Positions 16,162 to 26,079 are shown, numbered from the stretch's first letter. The stretch is 64,000 bases of DNA from Rhodoplanes sp. (GCF_013377085.1 NZ_JACAAX010000015.1:58526-122525); one strand, 5' to 3'. Notes: generated by a model from the sequence alone, not told the origin. Numbers and translations are program-made.

Positions 16162-17361
16162 TTACCGGTGGTGCGCGGTGGCCCGCGCGGCCCTGGTCGT
16201 CGCCCAGATGGCGAAGCTGATCACCCCGGTCGCCGCGATGGCGATCACCATCGGCCAGGCGCTGGTGCCGATCGCCAGCCCCACCAGCGCCCCGACCACC
16301 GCGCCGGTGGTTTGCTGCACCGCACCCACCAGCGACGACGCCGCGCCGGCCCGCTCCGGGAACGGCTGCAGCGTTCCGGCCATCGCCTGCGGCATCGCCA
16401 GGCCGAAGCCGGTGAGGAAGATGACGAGCGCGACGGCCAGCGCAATCAATGAGCTGGGAGCGAACCCGACGGCCGCCAGGGTGGCGATGCCGCCGACCAG
16501 GAGCAGGGTGGCGCCGATCCCGATGGTGCGGCCGAAGCCGATCCGCATCACCAGATGGGCGGCCGACAGCGTGCCGCCGATGAAGCCGAGACTGGTCACC
16601 CCATAGAACAGGCCGAAGCCGACAGGCGACAGGCCGTAGACGCCCTGCATGACGAAGGGCGAGCCGGAAATGTAGGCGAACAGGCCGGAAAAGCTCGCCG
16701 TGACAATGCCCAGATAGGCCACGAACCCGCGGTGTCTCGCGATGACGGCGAACGAGGCGAGCGAGTCGCTGAAAATATTGCGGCCGGGCGGATGGGGCGG
16801 CACCGTCTCGGGAAGCAGCTTGCCCACCACCGCCATGGCACCGACCCCGGCTGCCAGGATCAAGATGAACCCGGCCCGCCAGCCGAGCCATTCCTCCAGC
16901 ACGCCGCCGACCGTGGGCGCGAGAATCGGCGCGATGCCCATGATGGCGGCCATCAGCGACAACTCGCGGGCGGCGCGCGGCCCGTCATAGAGGTCGCGGA
17001 CCACGGCGCGGGCCAGCACGATCACGCCGCTGGCGCCGGCGCCCTGCAGGGCGCGAGCCGCGATCAGGGTCGCGATGCTCGGCGCCAGGGCACACGCAAG
17101 GGTGCCGACGCAGAAAACGACGAGCGCGAAGGACAGCACGGGCTTGCGGCCGAAGCGATCCGAGACCGGGCCGAAGAACAGTTGCCCGACCGCAAAGCCC
17201 AGCATGTAGAACGAGATGGTGAGCTGCACCGACGACGGCGCCGCCACCAGCGTCCGCCCGATGTCGGGAAACGACGGCAGATAAAGGTCCATCGCCAGCG
17301 GCCCCAGCGCCGTCAGCAGCGCCAGCAGGGCCGTCAGGGCGAAGGTGTCGGGACGAAGCAT
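16162..17361 (-). CDS. Bcr/CflA family multidrug efflux MFS transporter
   Basis: This 399-residue protein has twelve predicted membrane helices. It contains the drug/proton antiporter motifs, including MDLYLPSFPDIG in helix 1, GQLFFGPVSDRFGRKPVL (motif A) after helix 2 and RALQGAGASGVIVLARAVVRD in helix 4 to 5, all typical of the Bcr/CflA subfamily. The start at 17361 (MLRPDTFALTALL) gives the family length; the frame continues upstream but encodes an arginine-rich non-conserved leader. It likely exports hydrophobic drugs by proton antiport. The substrate is unknown. Confidence 0.9.
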   Translation of the reverse strand: MLRPDTFALTALLALLTALGPLAMDLYLPSFPDIGRTLVAAPSSVQLTISFYMLGFAVGQLFFGPVSDRFGRKPVLSFALVVFCVGTLACALAPSIATLIAARALQGAGASGVIVLARAVVRDLYDGPRAARELSLMAAIMGIAPILAPTVGGVLEEWLGWRAGFILILAAGVGAMAVVGKLLPETVPPHPPGRNIFSDSLASFAVIARHRGFVAYLGIVTASFSGLFAYISGSPFVMQGVYGLSPVGFGLFYGVTSLGFIGGTLSAAHLVMRIGFGRTIGIGATLLLVGGIATLAAVGFAPSSLIALAVALVIFLTGFGLAMPQAMAGTLQPFPERAGAASSLVGAVQQTTGAVVGALVGLAIGTSAWPMVIAIAATGVISFAIWATTRAARATAHHR

Positions 17362-17515
17362 CGGGGGCCGCGGGTCCGTGTTTCTCGAGGTGGTGCGGGA
17401 TCGCGGCGCCACGGCAGAACCGGCGTCACCGTGCCGCCAGGATGTAGCCCGCGCGACGGCGCGCTGTCGAGGCGCTCCGGGCAAGGCGAGATTCGGACGT
17501 GGATTCAGGAGGCTG

Positions 17516-18310
17516 TCAGTGCTCGGGCGGCCGCCGGCGGGTCGACGAGGGCTCGTCCTTGCGGGCGCCGTAGCGGTGCAGGTCGGCGCCGTGCACGTCG
17601 AGCCACACCTTGGCGCGGGGCATGTCGGGGCAGATCTTGAGCAGCAGGCGCCAGAAGCGCGCCGAGTGGTTCATCTCGACCAGATGCGCGACCTCGTGGG
17701 CGGCCAGATAGTCGAGCACGTAGCGCGGCGCCAGCACCAGCCGCCACGAGAAGGACAGCACGCCCGTGGTCGAGCACGAGCCCCAGCGGCTGATCTGGTC
17801 GCGGATGGCGATGCGCTTGACCGTCACGCCGAGCTGCTCCGCATAGGCGCGCGCCGCCACCTCGACGTCGCGCTTGACCTCGCGGCGCAGGAAGTCGGTG
17901 ACGCGGCGCTCAAGATGCGGCGCCTCGCCGGCGACGCACAAGAGCTTCTCGCCGGCCTCGTCCGTCTCGGTCCACACGGTGCCGCGAACGGCGCGCCGGT
18001 GGACGATGCGGTGCGGCGTGCCGCGCAGCGGCAGAATGGTACCGGGCGCGAAGGGCGCCGGCTTCGGCAGCCGGCACATGCGCGTGGCGATCCAGCCGCC
18101 GTGCTTCTCGGCGAAGTCGCGCGCCTCCTTCACGGTGCCGCGCGGCGGCATGGTGAGCACCACGTCGCGGGTCGCGGCCTGAATACGCAGGGTGTAGCGC
18201 CGCGCCTGCCGATGCCGCCGCAGCCGGATCAGATAGATGGAGCGATCGACCACCACCTCGATGGCGTGCGGCTCGCTCGGCCGACGATACAGCATGGCGC
18301 GAAGAGTCAT
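17516..18310 (-). CDS. YgjP-like (DUF45/M48-type) metal-dependent hydrolase
   Basis: This 264-residue cytoplasmic protein has a zinc-binding HEVAHLVEMNH motif with ligands H205, H209 and H215 and catalytic E206. It is preceded by the diagnostic SRWGSCSTTGVLSFSWRL segment at about 174-191. No signal peptide or membrane helix is seen. The family is widely conserved; its physiological substrate is not established. The ATG at 18310 gives the usual family length (about 240-265), and the longer open frame upstream looks non-coding. Confidence 0.88.
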   Translation of the reverse strand: MTLRAMLYRRPSEPHAIEVVVDRSIYLIRLRRHRQARRYTLRIQAATRDVVLTMPPRGTVKEARDFAEKHGGWIATRMCRLPKPAPFAPGTILPLRGTPHRIVHRRAVRGTVWTETDEAGEKLLCVAGEAPHLERRVTDFLRREVKRDVEVAARAYAEQLGVTVKRIAIRDQISRWGSCSTTGVLSFSWRLVLAPRYVLDYLAAHEVAHLVEMNHSARFWRLLLKICPDMPRAKVWLDVHGADLHRYGARKDEPSSTRRRPPEH

Positions 18311-18624
18311 GACGGTCCGCTTCCGGCCCCCGTTCCGGGCCGGAGTGTGCCACATTCCCGCTGTCTTGAAGCCCCCTCGGAAAGGACCTCTCGGAGGGGC
18401 CAAATCTGGTGCGTCGCCGGCAATCCGGACCCAAATCTGGGGTGCGAAAAAATGAATATAAGTTCGCTCTTTCCGGGCCGGCCGGAACCCGGAAGCGCTC
18501 AAAATTCTGATTGAATGTCAGGGAGTTGCGCGGCTGCTTCGAACGCGGTCCAAACGCGTTGCATCGCCGGCCGGTTCGTGTCTAGGCGGGCTGCGCCGCG
18601 CCCTCCGGCGCGGCGCCCGCCCGG
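18311..18624. other. Spacer between convergent-side genes, with CCAAATCTGG direct repeats
   Basis: No gene is seen. CCAAATCTGG occurs twice (about 18399 and 18431), each followed shortly by GTGCG, in the putative upstream region of the YgjP-like gene. This could be a regulator site. The left end contains the hairpin described at 18593-18616. Confidence 0.4.
18593..18616 (-). terminator. GC-rich hairpin downstream of the PHB depolymerase gene
   Basis: GCGCCGCGCC and GGCGCGGCGC form a perfect 10-bp stem with a CTCC loop just past the stop codon at 18625. There is no U-tract, so efficient intrinsic termination is uncertain. Confidence 0.45.
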
Positions 18625-19920
18625 TCAATCGTTGGCCCGGATGAAGGCGGTGATCCGCGGCAGGATCTCGTTGCGGAAACGCGAGCCGTTGAACACGCCA
18701 TAATGGCCGACGCCCGGCTGAACGTAGTGGACCTTCTTGTGCTCCGGGATGTTCACGCACAGCGTCTGGGCGGCCTGGGTCTGGCCGAGCCCGGTGATGT
18801 CGTCCTGCTCGCCCTCGATGGTCATCAGCGCGACCCGCTTGATCTTGCTCGGGTCGACCTTGATGCCGCGATGGATGAACTTGCCGTCCGGCAGCGCGTG
18901 GCGGATGAACACCGCATCGATGGTCTGCAGGTAGAACTCGGCCGTCAGGTCCATGACGGCGAGGTACTCGTCGTAGAAATCGCGGTGGGCCGTCGCGGAA
19001 TCGCCGTCGCCTTCGACGAGGTGCTGGAACAGCTTGCTGTGCGCCTCCATGTGGCGGTCGAGGTTCATCGACATGAAGCCGTTGAGCTGCAGGAAGCCCG
19101 GATAGACGTCGCGCATGAAGCCGGGATTGGGGAACGGCACCTTGGTGATGACGTTGCGGCGGAACCAGTCGATCCCGCGCTTCTCCGCCACCTGGTTGAC
19201 CTGGGTGGGACTGATGCGCGTGTCGATCGGGCTGCCCATGAGGGTCAGCGACTCCGGCACATGCGTTTCCTCGTTCGCCTCCATGACCGAGATGGCGCAC
19301 AGGGCGGGCACGCCCGGCTGGCACACCGCCATCACATGGGTGTCGCTGCCGAGGAGCCGCAGCATGCCGATGATGTAGTCGATATAGTCGTCGAGATCGA
19401 AGCGGCCGTCGCTCATCGGCACCATGCGGGCGTCGATCCAGTCGGTGATGTAGACGTCGTGCTCGGGCAGCAGCGCCTCGACGGTGCCGCGCAGCAGCGT
19501 CGCGTAGTGGCCGGAGAGCGGCGCGATCAGCAGGACCCGCGGGTCGGGCTTGTGCATGATCCCGACCTGCCGGTCGAAATGCAGCATCCGGCAGAACGGG
19601 CGCTCCCACACGGTCTCGATCGAGACCGGGGCGAACTTGCCATCCACCACGGTATGCTCGATGTCCCATTCGGGCTGGCTGTAGCGGCGAGTGGCCCGCT
19701 CGAACAGCTCGCAGGCCGCGGAGATCGACTTTCCCAGCGATGTGTTGGAGGCCGGATTGCTCGGGCTCTTGAAGAACGCATGGGCGGCGTGAGCCATCGC
19801 TCGCGACGGGTTCAGCGCCACATGCGTCATCTCGTAGAACCAGTAGAGCGGCGAGGACAGGCCAAAGCCACCCTCCAAGGGCGACGGTGGCGGGGCGTTG
19901 TCGGCATCCCGGATGGTCAT
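18625..19920 (-). CDS. phaZ: Intracellular polyhydroxybutyrate depolymerase
   Basis: This 431-residue protein matches the intracellular nPHB depolymerase family (PhaZ1/PhaZ of Cupriavidus and rhizobia). The catalytic Cys lies in VCQPGVP (C200) instead of the usual lipase Ser. Hallmarks include ISPTQVNQVAEKRGIDWF, VYPGFLQLNGFMSMN and EGEQDDITGLGQTQAAQ near the catalytic Asp, and VGHYGVFNG with the His. It mobilises stored PHB granules in the cytoplasm during starvation. The ATG has GAAGGGAG upstream. A phasin gene at 56030 in the same window fits PHB metabolism. Confidence 0.95.
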   Translation of the reverse strand: MTIRDADNAPPPSPLEGGFGLSSPLYWFYEMTHVALNPSRAMAHAAHAFFKSPSNPASNTSLGKSISAACELFERATRRYSQPEWDIEHTVVDGKFAPVSIETVWERPFCRMLHFDRQVGIMHKPDPRVLLIAPLSGHYATLLRGTVEALLPEHDVYITDWIDARMVPMSDGRFDLDDYIDYIIGMLRLLGSDTHVMAVCQPGVPALCAISVMEANEETHVPESLTLMGSPIDTRISPTQVNQVAEKRGIDWFRRNVITKVPFPNPGFMRDVYPGFLQLNGFMSMNLDRHMEAHSKLFQHLVEGDGDSATAHRDFYDEYLAVMDLTAEFYLQTIDAVFIRHALPDGKFIHRGIKVDPSKIKRVALMTIEGEQDDITGLGQTQAAQTLCVNIPEHKKVHYVQPGVGHYGVFNGSRFRNEILPRITAFIRAND

Positions 19921-20001
19921 TGTGCGCTCCCTTCGGCTCGCCGTGGTGGCGGGCTCGCCTCTGACGTATGTTTTTATGTTTGATCAATGCTGCCGTGCAT
20001 T

Positions 20002-20016
20002 GTTGCATTGCGCAAC
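20002..20016. promoter_or_regulatory. Candidate PhaR-type operator upstream of phaZ
   Basis: GTTGCATTGCGCAAC is an inverted repeat (5-5-5) located 82 bp before the phaZ start. TGC-N-GCA-type sites are bound by PhaR, the PHB-responsive repressor of alphaproteobacteria. The match is to the general motif only, and no phaR gene is in the window. Confidence 0.35.
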
Positions 20017-20199
20017 GTCAATTTCGGCTTCCCGCCGTCGAAAAGATAAAAAATTGGGCCTTTCGACTTATGGCATATCAAGGCGTGAGATGAGGCGGGC
20101 GCCTATTGGCGCGGCCGCCGCCGCCCGCCGCGACCCGGGGTGTCTCGGTGGGCGCCCATCCTGTCCGGGCGGCATCGCGTTCACGGTCCCCCGCGGCCG

Positions 20200-21008
20200 T
20201 CATTCCCCGGTCTGCAGCAGCGACCCTTGGCGGCGGGCGCTTTTCAACAGCGCCAGGAAGGCGACCGTCGCGACCGCGAACACCACGATATTGAGGCCGA
20301 GCGCCCACAGCATCAGGTCGGCCCGGAACACGTGGTCGATCATCAGGGCCCGCATGCCTTCGAACACGTAGGTCGGCGGCAGTGCCCAGGCGACCGCCTG
20401 CAGGGGCGCCGGCAGGACCGCCACCGGATAGTAGACGCAGGCCAGCGGCAGCAGCAGGAACATGATGGTCCAGGCGAGGTTCTCGGCGCCGAGCCCGTTG
20501 CGCAGCAGGACCCCGGACACGAAGATGCCGACCGCCCAGCTCGTCAGGATCAGATTGGCGAAGAAGGCCGCGAGCGCGAGGCCGAGCCCCCACAGGTTGA
20601 AGCCGAAGAAGGCGATCGCCAGCAGCGACACCGGCACCAGGCCGATCGCCAGCCGAACCAGGCTCATGATCATCAGGGCGATGACGAACTCCACCGGCCG
20701 CAACGGGCTCATCATCAGGTTGGCGAGGTTGCGCGACCACATCTCCTCGAGGAACGACACCGAGAAGCCGAGCTGGCCGCGGAACAGGATGTCCCACAGC
20801 AGCACGGCGCCCAGGAAGGTGCCGCCGGCGCGGGCGAAAAACCCGTCGGTCTGCGCCACATAGGTCTGCAGGAAGCCCCACATCAGCATCTGCACGGCGG
20901 GCCAGTAGACGAGGTCGAGCAGCCGCGGCCAGGACGAGCGCAGCAGGTACCAGTAGCGCTCCACCATGGCGCCGATCCGCCGCGCCGACAGGTCCCACTC
21001 GCTGCCGC

Positions 21009-21012
<4 letters not shown>
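20200..21012 (-). CDS. ABC-2 type transporter permease
   Basis: This 270-residue protein has six predicted membrane segments, with a GxxxEE-like cytoplasmic loop (FLEEMWSRNLANLMMSPLRPVEF) typical of ABC-2 permeases. Its ATG overlaps the stop of the ATPase gene by 4 nt (ATGA), so the pair is one operon and one exporter. It probably exports a lipid, polysaccharide or drug. The substrate is unknown. Confidence 0.9.
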
Positions 21013-21779
<767 letters not shown>

Positions 21780-22104
21780 GGGTCCCGCGAATGTAGGGGG
21801 ATGCTCGCCCGGTGCAAGGGCGCTGCCGGCAGGGCGGCCGCGCGGCGCGGCCCCACGCGCCGTCCGAATCCGGCGCCGGCGCCGATGGCCGCAGGCGGAG
21901 AAGTTCCGCCGGCTTCTGCCGGACCCCGCCGGTAAAATCGCTGGCCGAGGAGCGGAGTTGCCCACATTCCGCCGCGACCATGCTACAGGGGACGCCTCCG
22001 ATGTGCGAGAGTGGCCGGTGGCCGCGGCCGAGCGCCAAATCGAGGCGCCACGCGGCCGACTCTATCACCGACCGATCACACCGGAGCACGACAAGGGGGA
22101 GCCG
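21780..22104. other. Divergent intergenic region
   Basis: This spacer lies between the ABC exporter and the DUF4415 gene. It should contain promoters for both directions. I recognise no operator, RNA or conserved small gene. Its right end carries the AAGGGGGAG ribosome site of the DUF4415 gene. Confidence 0.4.
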
Positions 22105-22365
22105 ATGACCGGCGACAGGATACGCCGCCCGTACGAGCCGCGGCGCGGCCAGGATGCGCGCCAGGCGGCCGAGCAGGCCTTCAAGGCGGTGACTGCCAAG
22201 ACGGTGCCGGCGCCGCCGCCGCTGCCGAAGACGCCGGTCATCCCGGGCGTCCGCGAGCAGGTCACCCTGCGGATCGACCAGGACGTGCTGGAACGATTCC
22301 GCGAGACCGGTCCGGGATGGCAGGACCGAATCAACGAAGCGCTTCGCAAGGCGCTCGACAAGTAG
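22105..22365 (+). CDS. BrnA-like antitoxin (DUF4415) family protein
   Basis: This 86-residue protein ends with the DUF4415/BrnA signature VTLRIDQDVLERFRETG followed by GWQDRINEALRKAL, a ribbon-helix-helix-like DNA-binding segment. The start is supported by AAGGGGGAG. No BrnT toxin gene lies next to it, so it is either an orphan antitoxin or a transcriptional regulator of another locus. It is followed after 32 bp by a second small gene and then by regB. Confidence 0.75.
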   Translation: MTGDRIRRPYEPRRGQDARQAAEQAFKAVTAKTVPAPPPLPKTPVIPGVREQVTLRIDQDVLERFRETGPGWQDRINEALRKALDK

Positions 22366-22397
22366 CCACCACCAACCGCCAGTCCGGAGCAGCAACC

Positions 22398-22673
22398 ATG
22401 AGCGATCGACCCAAGGACCGCCAGGACGGCAACAAGGCAGGGATGCCGAGCTACGAGCGCGAGGCCCAGGCCCTGCGCGAGAAGACCGAGCGGCTGCGCG
22501 CTTTGCGGCTCGCCCGCGACGGCGCCGAAACGGTGGCCCCTGCCGCCTCGGGCGCCGGCGGGCCCGCCAAGGCGCGCGGCGGCAAGGCGCCGGCCCGCGG
22601 CAAGTCCGCCAAGGCGAGCGGCAGCCTGTCGGACTGGCTGAAGACCCAGCAGGACCAGGGCCGGCGGAGCTGA
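22398..22673 (+). CDS. Small basic hypothetical protein
   Basis: This 91-residue protein has a charged helical N-terminus (MPSYEREAQALREKTERLRALRLARD), a low-complexity Gly/Ala/Lys linker and a short C-terminal SGSLSDWLKTQQDQG motif. No enzyme motif is seen. It is co-directional with the DUF4415 gene (gap 32 bp), so co-transcription is likely. Similar small proteins with a terminal SDWLxxQ-like tail occur in Hyphomicrobiales, but I know no function. Confidence 0.7.
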   Translation: MSDRPKDRQDGNKAGMPSYEREAQALREKTERLRALRLARDGAETVAPAASGAGGPAKARGGKAPARGKSAKASGSLSDWLKTQQDQGRRS

Positions 22674-22761
22674 GCGGCTTGGCCGCCGGACTGCGCTGGC
22701 GGGCGCGTCACGTCGGCGCGCCACGGCTGTCCGTGGTGCCGCGATCCTGTACAATGCCAGC

Positions 22762-24138
22762 ATGACCATGCCGACGACCGCGTTCGATCCCGACGACGAC
22801 GAGCCTTCCCGTCGGGTGCGCCTCGACACTTTGGTGCGGCTGCGCTGGATCGCGGTGTTCGGCCAGCTTGCCGCCGTGCTGATCGTCCACGACAGCCTGG
22901 TCGACGAAGCGCTGTTCTGGGTCGCCTTCGTCGTCGTCACCCTCTACGGCTCGCTCAACGTCTTCCTGCTGTGGCGCTTCCGAGGCGACGCGCGGCTGCA
23001 GCCGGACGGCGTCGCGCTGCTGCTCGGCATCGACATCGCCGAGCTCGGTGTGCTGCTGTTCCTCACCGGTGGCCTGCAGAACCCCTTCGCGCTCCTGTTC
23101 ATCGGCCCGGTGCTGATCTCGGCCAGCATCCTGTCGGCGCGGCTGACGCTGCTGCTCGGCATGCTGGCGATCTCGACGGCGACGCTGTTGATGTTCGTCT
23201 TTTTCCCGCTGCCCTGGCCGGGCGAGGGGACGTTCGAGCTGCCGTGGATCTACGTGTTCGGGGTGTGGCTCGCGATCGCCCTGGCGATCGGCTACATCAG
23301 CGTCTATGCGGGCCAGATCACCGAAGAATCGCGAAAGCTGACCCAGGCGCTGGCCGCGACCGAGCTGGTGCTGGCCCGCGAGCAGCACCTCTCGCAGCTC
23401 GACGGGCTGGCCGCCGCCGCCGCGCACGAGCTCGGCACGCCGCTCGCCACCATTCTCCTGGTCGCCAAGGAGCTGGAGCGCGAGCTCGATCCGAAGTCTC
23501 CCATGCTGGAGGACATCCGGCTGCTGCGCCAGCAGGCCCAGCGCTGCCGCGAGATCCTCGGCAAGCTGTCCGAGTTCCCGGAGCCGGGCGAGATGTTCGT
23601 CCGGATGCCGATCTCGGCCCTGGTCGAGGACGTGGTGGCGCCGCACCGCGGCGGCGAGGCGGCCATCGAGGTGGTGATGCCGTCCGAGGGCGGGCCGGAG
23701 CCGATCGGCTCGCGCAACCCGGCGATCCTCTACGGCCTCGGCAATCTGGTCGAGAACGCCGCCGACTTCGCCCGCGAGCGGGTCGAGGTGGCGGTCTCCT
23801 GGAATGCCGAGTCGGTGTGGATCATGATCAGCGACGACGGGCCGGGCTTCCCGCCCGAGATCATGGACCGGCTCGGCAAGCCCTATGTCACCAGCCGGCG
23901 CGGCCGCCGCAAGGGCGAGGATTCGCCCGGCCTCGGGCTCGGCTTCTTCATCGCCAAGACCCTGCTGGAGCGCTCCGGCGGCAAGCTGACCCTGCAGAAC
24001 CGCCAGTTCCCGCAGCGCGGCGCCATCATCCGGGTGCACTGGGACCGCTCCGAGTTCGAGCGTCCGCCGGCGCCCCTGTGGAGCGGCTCCGCGGCGGACG
24101 ATCCGCTCGAAGCCGAGGCGGAGGCGCCGCGCCCTTGA
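22762..24138 (+). CDS. regB: Redox sensor histidine kinase RegB/PrrB/ActS
   Basis: This 458-residue kinase has six N-terminal membrane helices, the quinone-binding heptapeptide GGLQNPF starting at G103, the H-box AAAHELGTPLATI with H222 and the redox-active Cys in QRCREIL (C262). The ATPase motifs NLVENAADFA and GPGLGLGF-type (SPGLGLGFFIAKTLL) are present. RegB senses the ubiquinone pool and respiratory flux and phosphorylates RegA, controlling photosynthesis, carbon and nitrogen fixation, and respiration in related bacteria. regA follows after 135 bp. The symbol follows Rhodobacter; rhizobial homologues are called actS. Confidence 0.94.
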   Translation: MTMPTTAFDPDDDEPSRRVRLDTLVRLRWIAVFGQLAAVLIVHDSLVDEALFWVAFVVVTLYGSLNVFLLWRFRGDARLQPDGVALLLGIDIAELGVLLFLTGGLQNPFALLFIGPVLISASILSARLTLLLGMLAISTATLLMFVFFPLPWPGEGTFELPWIYVFGVWLAIALAIGYISVYAGQITEESRKLTQALAATELVLAREQHLSQLDGLAAAAAHELGTPLATILLVAKELERELDPKSPMLEDIRLLRQQAQRCREILGKLSEFPEPGEMFVRMPISALVEDVVAPHRGGEAAIEVVMPSEGGPEPIGSRNPAILYGLGNLVENAADFARERVEVAVSWNAESVWIMISDDGPGFPPEIMDRLGKPYVTSRRGRRKGEDSPGLGLGFFIAKTLLERSGGKLTLQNRQFPQRGAIIRVHWDRSEFERPPAPLWSGSAADDPLEAEAEAPRP

Positions 24139-24273
24139 GGCGGCGCCTCCGCGTCATTACCTGAAGGGCGCCGCAAGGTGCGACATCTGGTCCGGCGCAT
24201 TTCGGCCGCGGACCGGGCAGCTTCCTGTCTCGGTCCGGCGCCGTCAGCCGACCGCCAGCAAAGGTTTTTCGCG

Positions 24274-24846
24274 ATGGTGGATGCCGTCACTTCGTCCGAG
24301 ACCGCGACCTCCGGGACCGCGCCCGAGCGTTCGCTGCTCATCGTCGAGGACGACAAGTCGTTCCTGCAGCGCCTCGCCCGCGCCATGGAATCGCGGGGCT
24401 TCACCGTGACGACCGCCGAGACGGTCGCCGACGGCCTGCAGCACGTCGAGCGCCAGCCGCCCGCTTTCGCGGTGGTCGACATGCGGCTCGGCGACGGCAA
24501 CGGGCTCGACGTCATCTCGGCGCTGAAGAAGCGCCGGCCCGACGCGCGCGGCATCGTGCTCACCGGCTACGGCAACATCGCCACCGCCGTGACGGCCGTG
24601 AAGCTCGGTGCCTTCGACTACATGTCGAAGCCGGCCGACGCCGACGAGGTCGCCGCCGCGCTCCTGGCCGGCGACGGCAAGAAGCCGGAGCCCCCCGAAA
24701 ACCCGATGTCGGCCGACCGGGTGCGCTGGGAGCACATCCAGCGGGTCTACGAATTGTGCGGCCGCAACGTCTCCGAGACGGCCCGCCGTCTCAACATGCA
24801 CCGCCGCACCCTGCAGCGGATTCTTGCGAAGCGCGCGCCGAAGTGA
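24274..24846 (+). CDS. regA: Redox response regulator RegA/PrrA/ActR
   Basis: This 190-residue regulator has a receiver domain (phospho-acceptor D69 in AVVDMRLGDGNGL, conserved Thr in VLTGYGN and Lys in MSKPAD). A Pro-rich linker leads to the Fis-type helix-turn-helix NVSETARRLNMHRRTLQRIL, which is almost invariant in RegA homologues. The ATG at 24274 gives the family length and has AAGG upstream; the frame continues upstream without conservation. Partner of RegB. Confidence 0.94.
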   Translation: MVDAVTSSETATSGTAPERSLLIVEDDKSFLQRLARAMESRGFTVTTAETVADGLQHVERQPPAFAVVDMRLGDGNGLDVISALKKRRPDARGIVLTGYGNIATAVTAVKLGAFDYMSKPADADEVAAALLAGDGKKPEPPENPMSADRVRWEHIQRVYELCGRNVSETARRLNMHRRTLQRILAKRAPK

Positions 24847-24858
24847 CTCTCCCGAGAG

Positions 24859-24961
24859 GTCATTCCGGCGCGCGCTGAAAGCGCGAACCCCGAATCCAGC
24901 CCAGCCCTCGGAGCGAAAGGCTGGATTCCGAGTCCGGCGCGTTGCGCCGGCCCGGAATGAC
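24859..24961. repeat. Long inverted intergenic repeat, GTCATTCCGG family
   Basis: The element runs from GTCATTCCGGCGCGC to GGCCCGGAATGAC, with inner arms ATCCAGCC and GGCTGGAT. Related copies lie at 32499-32601 and 47129-47234. It separates the convergent regA and M48 genes and could form a strong hairpin. Confidence 0.75.
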
Positions 24962-24987
24962 GACCAACCCATCATCCGGATTGCGTG

Positions 24988-26079
24988 TCAGCGCCGGCAG
25001 ATCCCCCGCAGCGCCGCCCATTGGGCGTCGTCGAGCAGCGCCGGGCCGGCGACGGGCCGGTCGCCGTCGAGCGCGCGCAGCGCCGCCAGCCGCTCTTCGC
25101 TGAGCGGATGGCTCAGCAGCAGGCTGATCTGCTTGCCGGTTCCCTCGCCGGTCACCCGCAGCAGGAAAGCCGCCATCGGCGCCGCCGGCCGGCCGAGCGC
25201 CGCCATGATGCGGGCCGAGTCGAGGTCGGCGGCGCGCTCGGCCTCGCGCGAGTGGGAGCCGTCGACCAAAAGGCGCGTGGCGAAGATGACGGCGGACCCG
25301 CCGGTGACGTCGCCGAACAAGAGGCCGAGCAGATAGGAGCTGCCGCCCGTCTGGATCATGGCGCGCAAGCCGTCGCGGGCCCGCACATGGCCGATCTCGT
25401 GCGCCAGCACGCCGGCGACCTCGTCGGGATCGCGGGCGATCTGCAACAGCCCGTCGAACAGATAGATGCGGCCGCCCGGCAGCGTGATGGCGTTCTTGAC
25501 GGGTGAGCGCAGCACGGCGATGCGGACCGGGCCGGGCAGCCCGGCGACCCCGGCGAGCCGCGCCGAGAGGGCATCGAGCGCGGCCACACCATCCGCCCGG
25601 CCGCAGACCTCGGCGCCGAACAGGCTCTTGACCTGGTTGTCGCTGGCGGCACCGAGCCGCTGCTCGAACGAGTCCGGGATCAGCGGCACCAGCCGGTCGG
25701 CGAGATGCGGCAGCAGGATCCAGGAGGTGGCGACGAGCGACACCGCGACGGCGAGCGAGCCGAGCACGATCTTCAGGCGCAGGCGCGAGCGGCGCGGGTC
25801 GGCGGCGTCGATGTCCGGGGCCAGCCGCGTGATCGCGGCGGCGAGCGCCGGGTCGGCGATCTCCAGCCGCGCCAGCTCGGGCGCCGACACGCAGCCGATC
25901 CGGGTCGCGGCGCCGCCGTCGCGGTGCCTGAGGTCCGCGTAGGGCCAGGTGCCCACCCGGACTCCGTCCTCGACGATCTCCAGTGCGCCGGCGCCGAACC
26001 GCAGCATCACCACGCGTCGTCGTGCCGTGGCGCCGTCCCAGAAGACCGCCGGTCCGCCGGACGGGGGGAGTTCCGGCAC
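24988..26079 (-). CDS. M48 family metalloprotease with one membrane anchor
   Basis: This 363-residue protein has a cytoplasmic N-terminal beta-rich region (1-100), one membrane helix (about 103-123) and a periplasmic M48 peptidase domain with HEIGH (H227, E228, H231) and a downstream Glu-containing REAERAADLDSARIM ligand segment. It resembles the family of rhizobial M48 proteases linked to DUF898 membrane proteins. It begins with GTG at 26079, 3 nt after the stop of the DUF898 gene, so the two are co-translated. Substrates are unknown; a quality-control role is plausible. Confidence 0.88.
   Translation of the reverse strand: MPELPPSGGPAVFWDGATARRRVVMLRFGAGALEIVEDGVRVGTWPYADLRHRDGGAATRIGCVSAPELARLEIADPALAAAITRLAPDIDAADPRRSRLRLKIVLGSLAVAVSLVATSWILLPHLADRLVPLIPDSFEQRLGAASDNQVKSLFGAEVCGRADGVAALDALSARLAGVAGLPGPVRIAVLRSPVKNAITLPGGRIYLFDGLLQIARDPDEVAGVLAHEIGHVRARDGLRAMIQTGGSSYLLGLLFGDVTGGSAVIFATRLLVDGSHSREAERAADLDSARIMAALGRPAAPMAAFLLRVTGEGTGKQISLLLSHPLSEERLAALRALDGDRPVAGPALLDDAQWAALRGICRR

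Noticed and set aside
19982..19989. A TTGATCAA palindrome upstream of phaZ considered as a FixK/FNR site
   Set aside because: The two TTGA/TCAA halves lack the six-base spacer of the consensus (TTGA-N6-TCAA). It is only an 8-bp palindrome that may occur by chance.
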